Shown: positions 1-9,432, counted from the stretch's first letter. The stretch: DNA of 64,000 nucleotides from Methanoculleus oceani (GCF_023702065.1 NZ_QFDM01000001.1:806001-870000); one strand, 5' to 3'. Made by a program: numbers and translations. The notes: generated from the sequence alone by a model not told the origin.

Positions 1-1
1 C

Positions 2-91
2 TACGCGGCAGAAAGGATCACTGTCGGGACGGCGACAGAACCCCCGGCGCCCCGGGGCGACCTCTTCGTGGTGGTGGCGGGGGCATTCTAG
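2..91 (+). CDS. C-terminal end of an unidentified protein (partial)
   Basis: An open frame runs in from the left edge of the window and stops at TAG 89-91, giving a 29-residue tail ending in LFVVVAGAF. The gene begins outside the window, so function cannot be read. It converges on the transposase remnant on the other strand, whose stop lies only three bases away. That it is a real gene end rather than a chance open frame is inference. Confidence 0.3.
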   Translation, partial: YAAERITVGTATEPPAPRGDLFVVVAGAF

Positions 92-94
92 CCT

Positions 95-418
95 CTACGG
101 CACGGGAGACCGGAGGTCCTCCGCGGCGCATCGTGCGGCCTCTCCCTTCCGGAACTCGTAGCCGGCCCGGAGGAGGTCGAGAAAGATCGCCTGGTAGGCC
201 CCCCGCTCGCAGAGCTCGAGGTGGTAGCGGTGCACCGTCGATTTCGTCCCGTACGTCGCCGGCACATCGCTCCAGGTGCACCCGGTAGTGAGGACGTACA
301 GGACACCGTTGAAGAGGTGCCGGGGATCCCGACGGGGCCTCCCTATATGGGGCTTCTGGCGTGGGAGGTGTCTGCAGACGATCTCCCAGAAGTCATCGTC
401 GATCTCCCGGAATGCCAT
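95..418 (-). pseudogene. IS5-family transposase, N-terminal fragment
   Basis: The 107-residue product starting MAFREIDDDFWEIV matches the pattern of the N-terminal (ORF A, DUF4096-type) part of IS5-family transposases: an initial FW..I segment, the GRPRRDPRHLFNGVLYVL stretch and the TGCTWSDVP motif. Homology breaks off after GYEFRKG, and the minus-strand sequence beyond it does not continue into an ORF B with the catalytic DDE core. I therefore call it a broken element. The start at 418 is chosen because the open frame upstream (to 532) overlaps the methylase 3' end and lacks family character. No terminal inverted repeats were found by eye. It lies directly downstream of two methyltransferase genes. 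Confidence 0.7.
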
Positions 419-506
419 GGGCCTCGCATATCCGCAGAGGGTATTATAGTTATGGGATGGTCCCGGAACGAAGAAGAACGGGTTTCCAGGGACCCTGCAT
501 CGGACG

Positions 507-1442
507 CTATCGCTCTGGATCGTGCGGGTCATAGTTCGTGACGATGATCTCGCGGATCTCTCCCCGCTTCGTCCCGTCGCAGTTGATCGTCCTTCTCGCC
601 GGAACCCGGTCTATGCGGTATCCGGCGTAGAGCTCATCGAAGAACCCGTCGTCCGGGTCGGTGTTCTTCGGGTCGGAGTTGCTCAGCATAAGTCTCGCGC
701 CCTTTGCGTCGCACCGTGCGTAGAATGCCGCGAGACGCTTCTGTTCCTCGTCGGAGAACCTGTTCTTCGAGTACTGCGTGAACGACGACGTCCGGTTCAG
801 GGGCCGGTACGGCGGGTCGAAGTAGACGAAGGCATCCTCCGAGATGCAGGGTTCCGACAGCGTGAAGTCGCCGAGGTGGACGGTCGTATTCCGGAGCGCG
901 ACGGAATCGGCCCGGAGCACCTCTTCATGCAGGACCGTCGGGTTCCTGTACCTGCCGAACGGGACGTTAAACCCGCCCCGGGAGTTTACCCGGTAGAGAC
1001 CATTGAAGCACGTCCTGTTGAGGAAGATGAGTTGACCGGCCCGTTCTATCCAACCCTCACCGTACTGCCCGAAATCGATGGCGCCCCGCTCGCGGTTGAA
1101 CGCATCCCGCACGGCGTAGTAGTACTCCTTCCGCCCGGGATCGTTCCTGGGCAGGAACTCGTCTGAGACGTCGCTTAAGTAGTCGATGAGGGCGGAAACA
1201 TCGTTCTTCACGACGCTGTAAGCGAGGACCAGTTCCTCGTTGATATCGAAGAGATGACACTCCCTGAACTCAAAGACGCTGTTGAAGTGGAAGTAGACCG
1301 CTCCGCCGCCCATGAACGGCTCGACAAAGACCGGGAGGGTCCCCTCAGTGAGTTCGCGGGGGACTCTCCTGGTGAACGCATCGAGCAGTTGCGCCTTTCC
1401 GCCTGCCCACTTGAGGAACGGTCGTACGGTGGGTGTTGCCAT
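507..1442 (-). CDS. Dam/DpnM-type adenine-specific DNA methyltransferase
   Basis: The 311-residue protein has the alpha-class (D12) N6-adenine methyltransferase layout: FLKWAGGK near residues 9-16 (motif X), EPFMGGGAVYFHF near 41-53 (AdoMet-binding motif I), LNRTCFNGLYRVN near 141-153 and catalytic YFDPPY at about 207-212. Family knowledge predicts methylation of adenine, most often in GATC for this Dam/M.DpnII branch. The second methyltransferase gene lies 127 bases upstream on the same strand, reproducing the dpnM/dpnA pairing. GATC is common in this window, so no restriction-driven avoidance is evident. The exact recognition site is inference. Confidence 0.92.
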   Translation of the reverse strand: MATPTVRPFLKWAGGKAQLLDAFTRRVPRELTEGTLPVFVEPFMGGGAVYFHFNSVFEFRECHLFDINEELVLAYSVVKNDVSALIDYLSDVSDEFLPRNDPGRKEYYYAVRDAFNRERGAIDFGQYGEGWIERAGQLIFLNRTCFNGLYRVNSRGGFNVPFGRYRNPTVLHEEVLRADSVALRNTTVHLGDFTLSEPCISEDAFVYFDPPYRPLNRTSSFTQYSKNRFSDEEQKRLAAFYARCDAKGARLMLSNSDPKNTDPDDGFFDELYAGYRIDRVPARRTINCDGTKRGEIREIIVTNYDPHDPER

Positions 1443-1569
1443 CGGTCTCTTCCATCCGGCATGAATCGCGGTATCGACAGAAATTTGTTCTGAAACACGT
1501 TAGCGTTGTCTATATCCTGCGACCGTGTTCCCTGTTACATCCTCGCACCACGAAACCATCGGCCCGGAT

Positions 1570-2604
1570 TCAGACGCCCTTGCCGCTCCCCCCTCTTCCC
1601 GGACCGGTCTGCCTGCTGCCCGTCCGAACGCCCTGAATCTTGAGCATCTTCTCGATGGACCACCGGCCCCGGCCAAGTTCTCTTCCCAGTATCTCGACGG
1701 CCTTCCTCTTTGTCTCGCCGGACTCGACGAGCCCGGCGAACCGGGAGACCAGGATCTCGCGGTCATCGTCCGTCCAGGGCAGGCCCCGGTTCTCCTGCCC
1801 CCCGGTCTGCGGGGCTCTCAGCGACGGCAGCAGGTATCCCTCGCCGGTATTCCGCAACTCTTCGATCTTTAAGTCGAATACCCGGCCCGAGATCTCAAAC
1901 CCGGTCGCCCGGCGGTTGAGGCCGATGGCCGTCCTGGCGGTCGAGAACCCGCCAAGGAACATATCGCAGACAAGGTCGCCCTCGTTGCTGCTGTACTGTA
2001 TCATTTTCGCGAGCAGTTCTGTGGGCAGTTCGTTCTTGTTCTTCGCCTGTCCCGGTTTGTACTCGCGATTGATGCACCAGACATCTTCACGGTCGCGGTA
2101 GTTCAGCGATCCGTTGTCCTGGGCCTTCTCCCCGGTCCCGTAGCGCGACTCCAGGTTGAACGTCCTCTTACCGCCTGGCTTTTCGTAGAAGAGGATGTGG
2201 TAGTGGGAGGAGACGTACTTCCGGCTGGTGTAGACGCCGAAGTTGTACCGCCAGATGATATGATTGACCTCGCGAAGATCCGTCTGTCGCAGGGCGTGGA
2301 GTATGTGGTAGAGGTTCGTATACCCGGAAACGATGTAGATTGACCCGCCCGGCCTTAATACCCGTGCGGCCTCCCGGATCCAGTTCCGGCTGAACGCTCC
2401 GTAATCGGATGCGGGAACCTCGACGTAGCCCCCGACGACGAACCTCTCGTCCCTGTTGTAGTGGTGATGCAGCCGGTCGCCGTTGATGCCGTACGGGGGA
2501 TCGGTGACGATCAGGTCGACCGAGTCGTCGGGGATACACGCTCGTGCCCCCACGATGCAATCGCCGTTGTAGAAGATGTTGCCGTTGACCTCCTCCAATC
2601 TCAT
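1570..2604 (-). CDS. Site-specific DNA methyltransferase, beta-class (DpnA-like)
   Basis: The 344-residue protein has catalytic TDPPYGI near residues 34-40 ahead of the AdoMet motif MFLGGFSTARTAIG in the second half, the order typical of beta-class N6-adenine/N4-cytosine methyltransferases such as DpnA. After the methylase core, roughly the last 80 residues form a separate region starting PWTDDDREILVSRFAG and containing ELGRGRWSIEKML, which resembles a Myb/SANT-like DNA-binding fold; that resemblance is inference. The start at 2604 (MRLEEVNGN) is preferred over the longer frame from 2673 because the family begins close to the DPPY motif. It pairs with the Dam-type gene downstream. Confidence 0.88.
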   Translation of the reverse strand: MRLEEVNGNIFYNGDCIVGARACIPDDSVDLIVTDPPYGINGDRLHHHYNRDERFVVGGYVEVPASDYGAFSRNWIREAARVLRPGGSIYIVSGYTNLYHILHALRQTDLREVNHIIWRYNFGVYTSRKYVSSHYHILFYEKPGGKRTFNLESRYGTGEKAQDNGSLNYRDREDVWCINREYKPGQAKNKNELPTELLAKMIQYSSNEGDLVCDMFLGGFSTARTAIGLNRRATGFEISGRVFDLKIEELRNTGEGYLLPSLRAPQTGGQENRGLPWTDDDREILVSRFAGLVESGETKRKAVEILGRELGRGRWSIEKMLKIQGVRTGSRQTGPGRGGSGKGV

Positions 2605-2849
2605 GCTCTTCTCCTCTGCGGGCTTTGCGAACGCTTCTCTGGCGGTATGTTTGCGGGCTGCAACGTAAATCACGTTGGCTGTACGAGCATAAGATATTCG
2701 CTATAATTACGCTTCCTGCCGGGGGGCGTCTTCCTTTGAGTGCCAGGGTTCGTGTGAGACGTGTTCCATACCCACGAGGTCGGGAGGTAGCATTAATACA
2801 CTTCAGGCGAACCCAAGCTTATTACCAGCAACCAGCCCCGGGAGTTCGG

Positions 2850-5273
2850 ATGGCGCCACATTCAGGAGAATCAGAGAGTTCGTCCCGCACCGGAGCGGGA
2901 GAGAGAGGGCAGCGGGCCTCTGCGGCGGGAGAGCGGCCGGTCCATGAACGCATGGCAGACCTCCTGGCCGAGAACGAGGCGCTCCGGCGCGAGAACGCCA
3001 CGTTGCAGTCGGTGAAGGATGCCCTGCAGGAGAGCGAGGAGCGCTACCGGCGGCTCTTTGAAGACGATCTCACCGGGGATGTCATCACCGCCCCGGATGG
3101 CCGGATACTTGCCTGCAACCCTGCGTTCGTCAGGATATTCGGGTTTGCCTCCGTGGAAGAGGCGCTGAACACCAATGTCCGGGACCTCTACGAAGACCCC
3201 CGTGACCTGGACCGGCTCCAGGAGCACGTCCGGAGGGAGGGGAAGGTCGAGAACGAGGGCAGGATCCGGAAACGCCGGGACGGCACCCGTATCCATGTCG
3301 TGGAGAACGTGATCGGGCGCTTCGGTTCGGACGGCGAACTGCTCGAGCTTCAGGGCTACATCTACGACGACTCGGAGCGTAAACGGGCGGAAGATGCCCT
3401 GCGGGAGAACATGGAGTGGTACCGGCATGCTCTTGATAACCCGCTCGTTGGGTACGCTCACTGCGAGATCATCACCGATGCTGCCGGAAAACCCGTCGAT
3501 TATGTCTACCTTGAGGTTAACAGGGCGTTCGAGCAGTTTACCGGGCTTGCGCGGGAAGATGCCCTGAACCGACGGGTGACCGAGCTTCTCGCCCCCGAAG
3601 AGGTTGCCGGTATCATCGCGATCTACGGGAGCGTGGCGTTGACGGGCGAATCGACGACGTTTCAGTATCCGGTGCCGACTCTTTCGAAATGGTTCGAAGT
3701 CACCGCGTTCTCGTATCAACGGGGACGTGTTACAACCTTCTTCACCGACATCACCGAGCGGAAACGGACGGAGGAGGCCCTCCGGGAGAGCGAGGAGCGG
3801 TGCCGGCGGCTCTTTGAAGACGATCTCACCGGAGACTTCCTCACCGCCCTGGATGGCCGGATACTCGCCTGCAACCCTGCGTTCGTCAGGATATTCGGGT
3901 TCGCCTCCGTGGAAGAGGCGCTGAACACCAATATCCGGGACCTCTACGAAGACCCCGGGGACCGGGACCGGCTCCTTGAGCGCCTCCGGGGGGAGGGGAA
4001 GGTCGAGAACGAGGGCAGGATCCGGAAACGCCGGGACGGCACCCGTATCCATGTCGTGGAGAACATGGTCGGGCGTTTCAGTGTGGACGGCGAACTGATC
4101 GAGACCCAGGGTTACGTCTACGACGACTCGGAGCGCAAACGGGCGGAAGAGGCTCTCCGGGAGAGCGAGGAGCGGTTCCGGGCGGTTCTCGAAAATTCGC
4201 TTGACGCGGCCTACCGGCGCAACCTGCAGGCGGACCGCTACGACTACATGAGCCCGGTCATCGAGGAGATCCTCGGCTTCACCCCGGAGGAGATGGCTGC
4301 GATGAGCCTTGAAGAGATCGTGGACCACATTCATCCCGACGACCGCCTGCCGGTGGATACGGAGCTTAACACCGCCGCCGCTTCGGGAAGGGGGCTCCTC
4401 GAGTACCGGTTCCAGGCGAAAGACGGCCGGTACCGCTGGCTCGAAGATCACTTCACGGTGATCGCCGACCCGGGCGGCCGGCCGCTCTTCCGGGGCGGGA
4501 TCGTCCGCGACGTCACCGAGCGCAGGCGGACGGAGGAGGCAATCAGGCGCCACGCCGAGGATCTCGCCCGTATCCACCGGGATCTTGAGTCCGCTCACCG
4601 GGAGACGAACCTCTACCTCGATATCCTGACCCACGACATCGGGAACACCGAGAACGTCTCGAACCTCTATACCGAACTGCTCATAGACTCCGTGAAGGGG
4701 GAGGCGGCCTGTTACGTGGCAAACCTGAAGCGGAGCATAGCAAAGAGCATCGAGATCCTCGGGACGGTCTCGAAGATCCGGCGGATCCATTCCGGACCAC
4801 CCGGGCTCCGGCCGACCGATCTCGACGCGGTCATCAGGGCGGAGATCGCTCACTTCCCGGATATCCCCATCTCCTACGAGGGCGTTCCCCGGCAGGTCCT
4901 TGCCGACGACCTTCTCTGCGAGGTCTTCACGAACCTGATCGGCAACGCCGTAAAGCACGGGGGTCCCGGCGTCGCCGTAACCGTTCGGACGGAAGAAGAG
5001 GACGGGTTCGTCCGGGTGACGGTCGCGGATACAGGCCGGGGCGTCCCGGACGACCAGAAAGAGGAGATCTTCCACCGCTACGAGAAGAAGCAGCGGGGCG
5101 TGGGCGAGGGGCTCGGGCTCTACCTCGTGCAGATCCTCATCGACCGCTACGGCGGCAGGATCTGGGTCGAGGACCGGGTGCCCGGCCGTCCCCGGGGAGG
5201 AGCGGCGTTCTCATTCCTGCTCCGGGAGGCGGATCCGGTGCCGGATCGTTCCCCCTCCGTCTGCGTGACGTAG
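2850..5273 (+). CDS. Four-PAS sensor histidine kinase
   Basis: The 807-residue protein, with no membrane segment, contains a short coiled coil (about residues 33-60), then PAS domains at about 60-180, 190-310, 312-432 and 440-560, a dimerisation/phosphoacceptor region with LTHDIGN (candidate His595), and a HATPase domain with LIGNAVKHGG, ADTGRGVPDD and GEGLGLYLV. The H-box HDIGN is a variant common in methanogen kinases rather than HELRTP. PAS 1 and PAS 3 are nearly identical, pointing to an internal duplication. No response regulator is adjacent; the next gene is a PP2C-type phosphatase. The start at ATG 2850 is preferred because the upstream extension is low-complexity. The ligand cannot be predicted. 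Confidence 0.9.
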   Translation: MAPHSGESESSSRTGAGERGQRASAAGERPVHERMADLLAENEALRRENATLQSVKDALQESEERYRRLFEDDLTGDVITAPDGRILACNPAFVRIFGFASVEEALNTNVRDLYEDPRDLDRLQEHVRREGKVENEGRIRKRRDGTRIHVVENVIGRFGSDGELLELQGYIYDDSERKRAEDALRENMEWYRHALDNPLVGYAHCEIITDAAGKPVDYVYLEVNRAFEQFTGLAREDALNRRVTELLAPEEVAGIIAIYGSVALTGESTTFQYPVPTLSKWFEVTAFSYQRGRVTTFFTDITERKRTEEALRESEERCRRLFEDDLTGDFLTALDGRILACNPAFVRIFGFASVEEALNTNIRDLYEDPGDRDRLLERLRGEGKVENEGRIRKRRDGTRIHVVENMVGRFSVDGELIETQGYVYDDSERKRAEEALRESEERFRAVLENSLDAAYRRNLQADRYDYMSPVIEEILGFTPEEMAAMSLEEIVDHIHPDDRLPVDTELNTAAASGRGLLEYRFQAKDGRYRWLEDHFTVIADPGGRPLFRGGIVRDVTERRRTEEAIRRHAEDLARIHRDLESAHRETNLYLDILTHDIGNTENVSNLYTELLIDSVKGEAACYVANLKRSIAKSIEILGTVSKIRRIHSGPPGLRPTDLDAVIRAEIAHFPDIPISYEGVPRQVLADDLLCEVFTNLIGNAVKHGGPGVAVTVRTEEEDGFVRVTVADTGRGVPDDQKEEIFHRYEKKQRGVGEGLGLYLVQILIDRYGGRIWVEDRVPGRPRGGAAFSFLLREADPVPDRSPSVCVT
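3031..4146 (+). repeat. Duplicated PAS-domain coding segment (two copies 756 bases apart)
   Basis: The DNA from about 3034-3390 recurs at about 3790-4146 with very high identity, an exact in-frame offset of 252 codons. Both copies encode a PAS domain containing LFEDDLTGD, ILACNPAFVRIFGF and RIRKRRDGTRIHVVEN. A different PAS domain lies between them, so the duplication is of one PAS unit or a two-domain unit with one member since diverged. Confidence 0.85.
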
Positions 5274-5428
5274 ACCGTGCCGTCGTCGCCGGTCGTCATG
5301 GCTCCCGGGGCGTAAGTCCGGCCTGCCGTCTGCCGGCATTGAAGAGTCGTTATGTCCGATAATCTGGCAGAAAGGGGAGCGCTCGATCCAGAACGCATAT
5401 CATCCTCTCCCTGCGAATAATCATACTG

Positions 5429-7567
5429 ATGAGCGAGAGCGAGCAGGAGCACCGCCGGATCAGGATCTCGGTCAGGACCAAGTTCCTCCTCGTATTCCTG
5501 GGCCTCTCCACGGCCGCTCTTCTCTTTGCCGGAACTCTGGCCTTCGTGCAGATGGACGACGTCAGCTGGTACGCGCTCGAGCGGAGCACCGATCTCGGGA
5601 ATCGCGCGATAAACGACAGTACCACTGCGCTTGAGCGCAACGCCGAGGAGTCGCTTCTCCGGCTTGCGCAGGATCAGGCCTACATCAGCAACATCGTCTT
5701 CGAACAGGTGAGCGGGGACCTTGAGGTCATGGGGCGCTACGCCGCAACCGTCATGGAGAACCCGTCCATGGTCCGGCCGAGGTACTTCTACCTGCAGGAC
5801 GAGGAGCCGGAGGACCGGCGTGCAACCTCGGTCCTCTTCCTCGCGCCCGGAATCGAGGGCGATCTCCCGGAGGAGCGGAACGCAGCGGGGGTGATGGACG
5901 ACATCTTCATCCCCGTCTCCGCGACGAACCGGAACCTGGCAAGCGTCTACGTGGGTACCGGCTCCGGGATGGCGATGATCTACCCCTGGACGACCGGGTT
6001 CGACGCAAATTTCGATCCACGGCTCAGGAGCTGGTTTTCCCAGGCGAACGAGACGGGAGGAACGGTCTGGTCCGAGCCGTACGTCGACCTTCTCGGGAAC
6101 GGCCTGATGGTGACCTGTTCACGGCCGGTCTACGACACGGAGAGAGGCTGGGTCTGGGTGGTCGGCGCGGACGTCACAATCGAGACGATCAACCAGCAGA
6201 TCATCGGCACCCAGGTGGGCGACCGGGGCTATGCCATGCTGATCGACCAGCACGGGAACGTCATCAGCCGGCCCGGCCTCACCTCGGGGGATATGCGGTG
6301 GGACGGGTCGTTCGTCGCGGAGAACCTCCTTGCAAGCGAGAACCCCGACCTGGTCGCGGTCGCCGGGAAGATGACCTCGGGGGAGACCGGGGTCGCCCGG
6401 GTGGGGTTCGATGACGGCGAGCGGTTCATCGCGTATGCTCCCGTCCGGAGCGTGAACTGGAGCGTCGGGGTGGTGATGCCGGTCGACGAGGTGCTCGCGC
6501 CGATCCGGACGACCCGGGAGAGCATCCTCTCAGCATCGGAGGATACCGCGATGCACATCAGCAGCCAGCAGGATCGGATGAAGACCGTCTTTACCGGGGC
6601 GTTTCTCGCCCTGCTCGTTGTCGTCGCTCTCCTGACCCTTGCCGTCACCCGGCACATCACCCGGCCTATTGAGGAGTTGCAGAAGGGTTCCGAGGCCATA
6701 GGGAGAGGCGATCTCACATGCCGGGTGAACGTGGAGACCGGGGACGAGTTCGAGGATCTTGCCCGCTCCTTCAACCGGATGGCAACCGAGCTCCGGGGGC
6801 ATATCGAGGATCTCCGGCGGACGACTGCAGAGAAGGAGCGGATAGCAAAGGAGCTCGAGATAGCAAAGGAGATCCAGCAGAGTATCCTGCCCGAGTCCGC
6901 GCCGGTGCTTCCCGGGTTCGATCTCGCGGGCTTCAACCTCTCCGCCCGGGAGGTGGGCGGCGACTTCTACGACTACATCCCCGTCGGGGAAGGCTGCTGG
7001 GGCGTCGAGATCGCCGACGTCTCGGGGAAAGGCGTTCCGGCCGCCCTGTTCATGGCGCTCTCGCGCACCCTCGTCCGGGCGAGCGCCTCGCAGAACCTGG
7101 ACCCCGCCGGGTCGATCCTTGAGGCGAACCGCTACATCTGCATGGATTCAAAGACCAGCATGTTCGTCACGCTCTTCTACGGTATCCTGGATACCCGGAA
7201 GAGAACCTTTTCCTACGTGAACGCAGGGCACAACCCTCCGCTCCTCTTCAGGGCGGGATCGAGCGAGGCGACCCTCCTCATGGGCAAGGGGATCGCACTC
7301 GGGATCTTTGACGAGATCGAGCTGGAACTCGTGCAACTCCAGTTGAACCCGGGCGATACGGTGGTCTTCTACACCGACGGGGTGACCGAGGCCACGAACG
7401 AGCGTGACGAGGAGTACGGTATGGAGCGGCTTACAGCACTTATCTCGGGACTGCTGGACCGCGGGGCGCGGGAGATGATCGATGCGATCGTGGAGGACGT
7501 CACCGCCCACGCCGGTAACCAGCCGCAGTTCGATGATATCACTCTGGTGGTGCTGAAGGTCGGGTAA
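5429..7567 (+). CDS. Membrane Cache-HAMP-SpoIIE serine phosphatase (RsbU-like)
   Basis: The 712-residue protein has a hydrophobic segment at about residues 14-34, a long extracytoplasmic double-Cache-type region to about residue 385, a second membrane helix (about 390-410), a HAMP linker with RHITRPIEEL, a coiled coil rich in E/K, and a C-terminal SpoIIE/PP2C domain. Phosphatase motifs seen: VGGDFYDYIPV, ADVSGKGVPAALFMAL, NAGHNPPLLF, FYTDGVTEA and the terminal FDDITLVVLK. The family dephosphorylates serine phosphoproteins in partner-switching pathways in response to an external ligand. No anti-anti-sigma-type partner is adjacent. Start ATG 5429 is the first in frame before the membrane helix. 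Confidence 0.92.
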   Translation: MSESEQEHRRIRISVRTKFLLVFLGLSTAALLFAGTLAFVQMDDVSWYALERSTDLGNRAINDSTTALERNAEESLLRLAQDQAYISNIVFEQVSGDLEVMGRYAATVMENPSMVRPRYFYLQDEEPEDRRATSVLFLAPGIEGDLPEERNAAGVMDDIFIPVSATNRNLASVYVGTGSGMAMIYPWTTGFDANFDPRLRSWFSQANETGGTVWSEPYVDLLGNGLMVTCSRPVYDTERGWVWVVGADVTIETINQQIIGTQVGDRGYAMLIDQHGNVISRPGLTSGDMRWDGSFVAENLLASENPDLVAVAGKMTSGETGVARVGFDDGERFIAYAPVRSVNWSVGVVMPVDEVLAPIRTTRESILSASEDTAMHISSQQDRMKTVFTGAFLALLVVVALLTLAVTRHITRPIEELQKGSEAIGRGDLTCRVNVETGDEFEDLARSFNRMATELRGHIEDLRRTTAEKERIAKELEIAKEIQQSILPESAPVLPGFDLAGFNLSAREVGGDFYDYIPVGEGCWGVEIADVSGKGVPAALFMALSRTLVRASASQNLDPAGSILEANRYICMDSKTSMFVTLFYGILDTRKRTFSYVNAGHNPPLLFRAGSSEATLLMGKGIALGIFDEIELELVQLQLNPGDTVVFYTDGVTEATNERDEEYGMERLTALISGLLDRGAREMIDAIVEDVTAHAGNQPQFDDITLVVLKVG

Positions 7568-7781
7568 CGGGGTGCGGTGAGCGGTGCCGGAAATCTGGCG
7601 TTCCCCGTCCCTGTTCAAACCTCTCGCGGGCGGCGCCCTGCAGGTTTCAGCCCCTTCCAGTGCCACGTTGATACGGCATTGTTCACCCCGGATGCCGCCA
7701 CGGATTCTTCCGGCAGCGGCCGAACCCGCAGGGGGACAGACGGCCCGTCAGAAAAGGGAGGGCATGAGATGCCCTTATCTT

Positions 7782-8624
7782 CTACTCAACCGCCCGGATC
7801 ACCGCCACGCGCCACTCGACCCCGTGGAGCCCGGCCGTCGTCCAGGCAATCTCCTTCTGCACCGTCTGCCCGCCGTCGGCGGCAAACCTGTAGGTCGCGG
7901 TGCCGTACCGCTCGTCGGCGACCCGGCGGGCCACGTCAAGCAGCTCCGGGTAGTCCGCGTAGAGCGGGTCCTCAAACGTCATCCGTCCGACCTGGGCCGG
8001 ATCGGTGTCGTAGAGCACCCGCCCGTCCGTCTGGACGACCATCACCTGGTAAGGGGTGCCGTTCGCCGCCGGGCCGGCGACGCCGCCGATCAGGTCTTCC
8101 GGCCGGAAGACGACGGCGGCAAACCCGGCGAACCGGCTCTCGTTCGTAAATATCGGCGCCGTGATGACCGCCGCCGGGAAGCCTTCCGCGACCGTGATCA
8201 CCTCGCTCATGATCGGCCGCTTCGTTGCCAGGATGTGCCGGACGTGGTCCTGGCCCCGGATGTCCGCGCCCTCGGCGCCGCGGTATGCCGCCGGCTCGGC
8301 GGCGACGATCGTGCCGCCCGCGTCGACGGCCACGCAGTCGGCGATCGACGGATCGGTGGCGGAGAGGTTTGCGAGGATCCCGCGGGCGGCATCGTCGTTG
8401 AGGTCGGTCTCCCCGAGGTCGAACGCCGCGTATGCCAGGCGGTCGTCCAGGCCTTCGAGCGCCGCGGTGATCTCGGACTGCAGGCGGATAAGGAGCGCCG
8501 CGGCATCTCCGTCGGTTGCGGAGGCGGTCGCCGTCGCCGACTGGTCCGGTGCCGCGCAACCGGCGCAGGCGATGGCCAGAACCGCCAGAGCGGCGACGAT
8601 CCATGGGTGTAATTGAGAACTCAT
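7782..8624 (-). CDS. Sensor-type lipoprotein with Cache-like domain
   Basis: The 280-residue protein begins with a signal peptide and lipobox-like LAIACAGC, suggesting export and lipid attachment. The rest resembles a Cache/PDC sensory domain: IADCVAVDAGGTIVAAEP, an IRGQDHVRHIL segment, ITAPIFTNESRFAGFAAVVF and MVVQTDGRVLYDTDP. There is no cytoplasmic output domain, so it probably binds a small ligand outside the membrane and works through a partner. The upstream gene on the other strand also has a Cache-type region. ATG 8624 is preferred to TTG 8627 because a GAGGG Shine-Dalgarno lies six bases before it. Confidence 0.7.
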   Translation of the reverse strand: MSSQLHPWIVAALAVLAIACAGCAAPDQSATATASATDGDAAALLIRLQSEITAALEGLDDRLAYAAFDLGETDLNDDAARGILANLSATDPSIADCVAVDAGGTIVAAEPAAYRGAEGADIRGQDHVRHILATKRPIMSEVITVAEGFPAAVITAPIFTNESRFAGFAAVVFRPEDLIGGVAGPAANGTPYQVMVVQTDGRVLYDTDPAQVGRMTFEDPLYADYPELLDVARRVADERYGTATYRFAADGGQTVQKEIAWTTAGLHGVEWRVAVIRAVE

Positions 8625-8715
8625 CAAAATCCCTCGATACAGGAAAAAAGGAGGGCGGGAAATTTAAGGCCTGCGAAATTGCCCCTGTTTAATTGAGGCA
8701 GACAGCGGCGTATCG

Positions 8716-9432
8716 TCACCGGGGCGTCCGTTCCCTGAGCCTCTTCTCGTGCATCCGCCACCCGATGATTGCGGCCAGAACTGCGGTGACGATCGCGGCC
8801 AGGATGCCGATACCGAGCGCCGGGTTCTGCCGGTAGACGTCCAGGAGCACGTCGGCCCCGAGGGCGATGATGAGGCTGGAGGCGATCGACCCGGCGCAGA
8901 CGCAACCAAAGACCCGGGCCTTATCCAGCCCGAGCAGCCGGCCGACGATCGCCCCGTTCATCGCCCCGGTCCCCTGGAGGGGGAAGAAGACGAAGAGGAC
9001 GAGCCCGATCGTCGAGAATCGCCGGAGCCAGGGCTGGGTATCGGTGTAGTTCCGGCCCGCCGTCATCCCGCTCTCGAGCAGCCGGCCGACGAGCGGGATC
9101 TTCAGCGCCAGGTCGAAATTCCAGACGACGAAGAGGGAGACGGCCACGTCGAGGAGGAAGATCACGAGCGTGACGAGCCACCAGGGGTAGCCCATCAGGA
9201 TGGCGATGGGAATGATCGACTCCTTCCCGGCCGGGGGGATGAAGTAAGCAATGAGCAGACCGGAGAGCATCAGAAACTGCTGGTAGGGCTCGATCAGGTA
9301 GAGCGTCGCAAAGATGGCCGGGATGATGGCGAGCGGGAGGATGAACTTCAGGGGGCCGGTGAGGTAGGGGTTTGCGAGGAGGGCCTTCCAGCTCCCCGGT
9401 TCGGGCATATCGGTCGTATGGTCCGCGGTCAT
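8716..9432 (-). CDS. Small multidrug-export family integral membrane protein (COG2426-like)
   Basis: The 238-residue protein has about five hydrophobic segments, the signature-like IPPAGKESIIPIAILMGYP, WNFDLALKIPLVGRLLESG, and a FFPLQGTGAMNGAIVGRLLG stretch seen in the family annotated as putative small multidrug export protein. The physiological substrate of that family is not established. ATG 9432 (MTADHTTD) is chosen over the upstream frame to 9525 because the extension is not family-like. It is separated from the sensor lipoprotein gene by 91 bases on the same strand. Confidence 0.72.
   Translation of the reverse strand: MTADHTTDMPEPGSWKALLANPYLTGPLKFILPLAIIPAIFATLYLIEPYQQFLMLSGLLIAYFIPPAGKESIIPIAILMGYPWWLVTLVIFLLDVAVSLFVVWNFDLALKIPLVGRLLESGMTAGRNYTDTQPWLRRFSTIGLVLFVFFPLQGTGAMNGAIVGRLLGLDKARVFGCVCAGSIASSLIIALGADVLLDVYRQNPALGIGILAAIVTAVLAAIIGWRMHEKRLRERTPR

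Noticed and set aside
507-532. Longer transposase reading frame to 532 overlapping the methylase gene
   Set aside because: The extra 38 residues are not transposase-like and overlap the well-supported methylase C-terminus; the start at 418 matches the family.
2871-5075. 734-codon open frame antisense to the PAS histidine kinase
   Set aside because: It is a GC-driven shadow of the kinase: it repeats where the PAS coding segment repeats, has no known domains, and the sense frame has clear kinase motifs.
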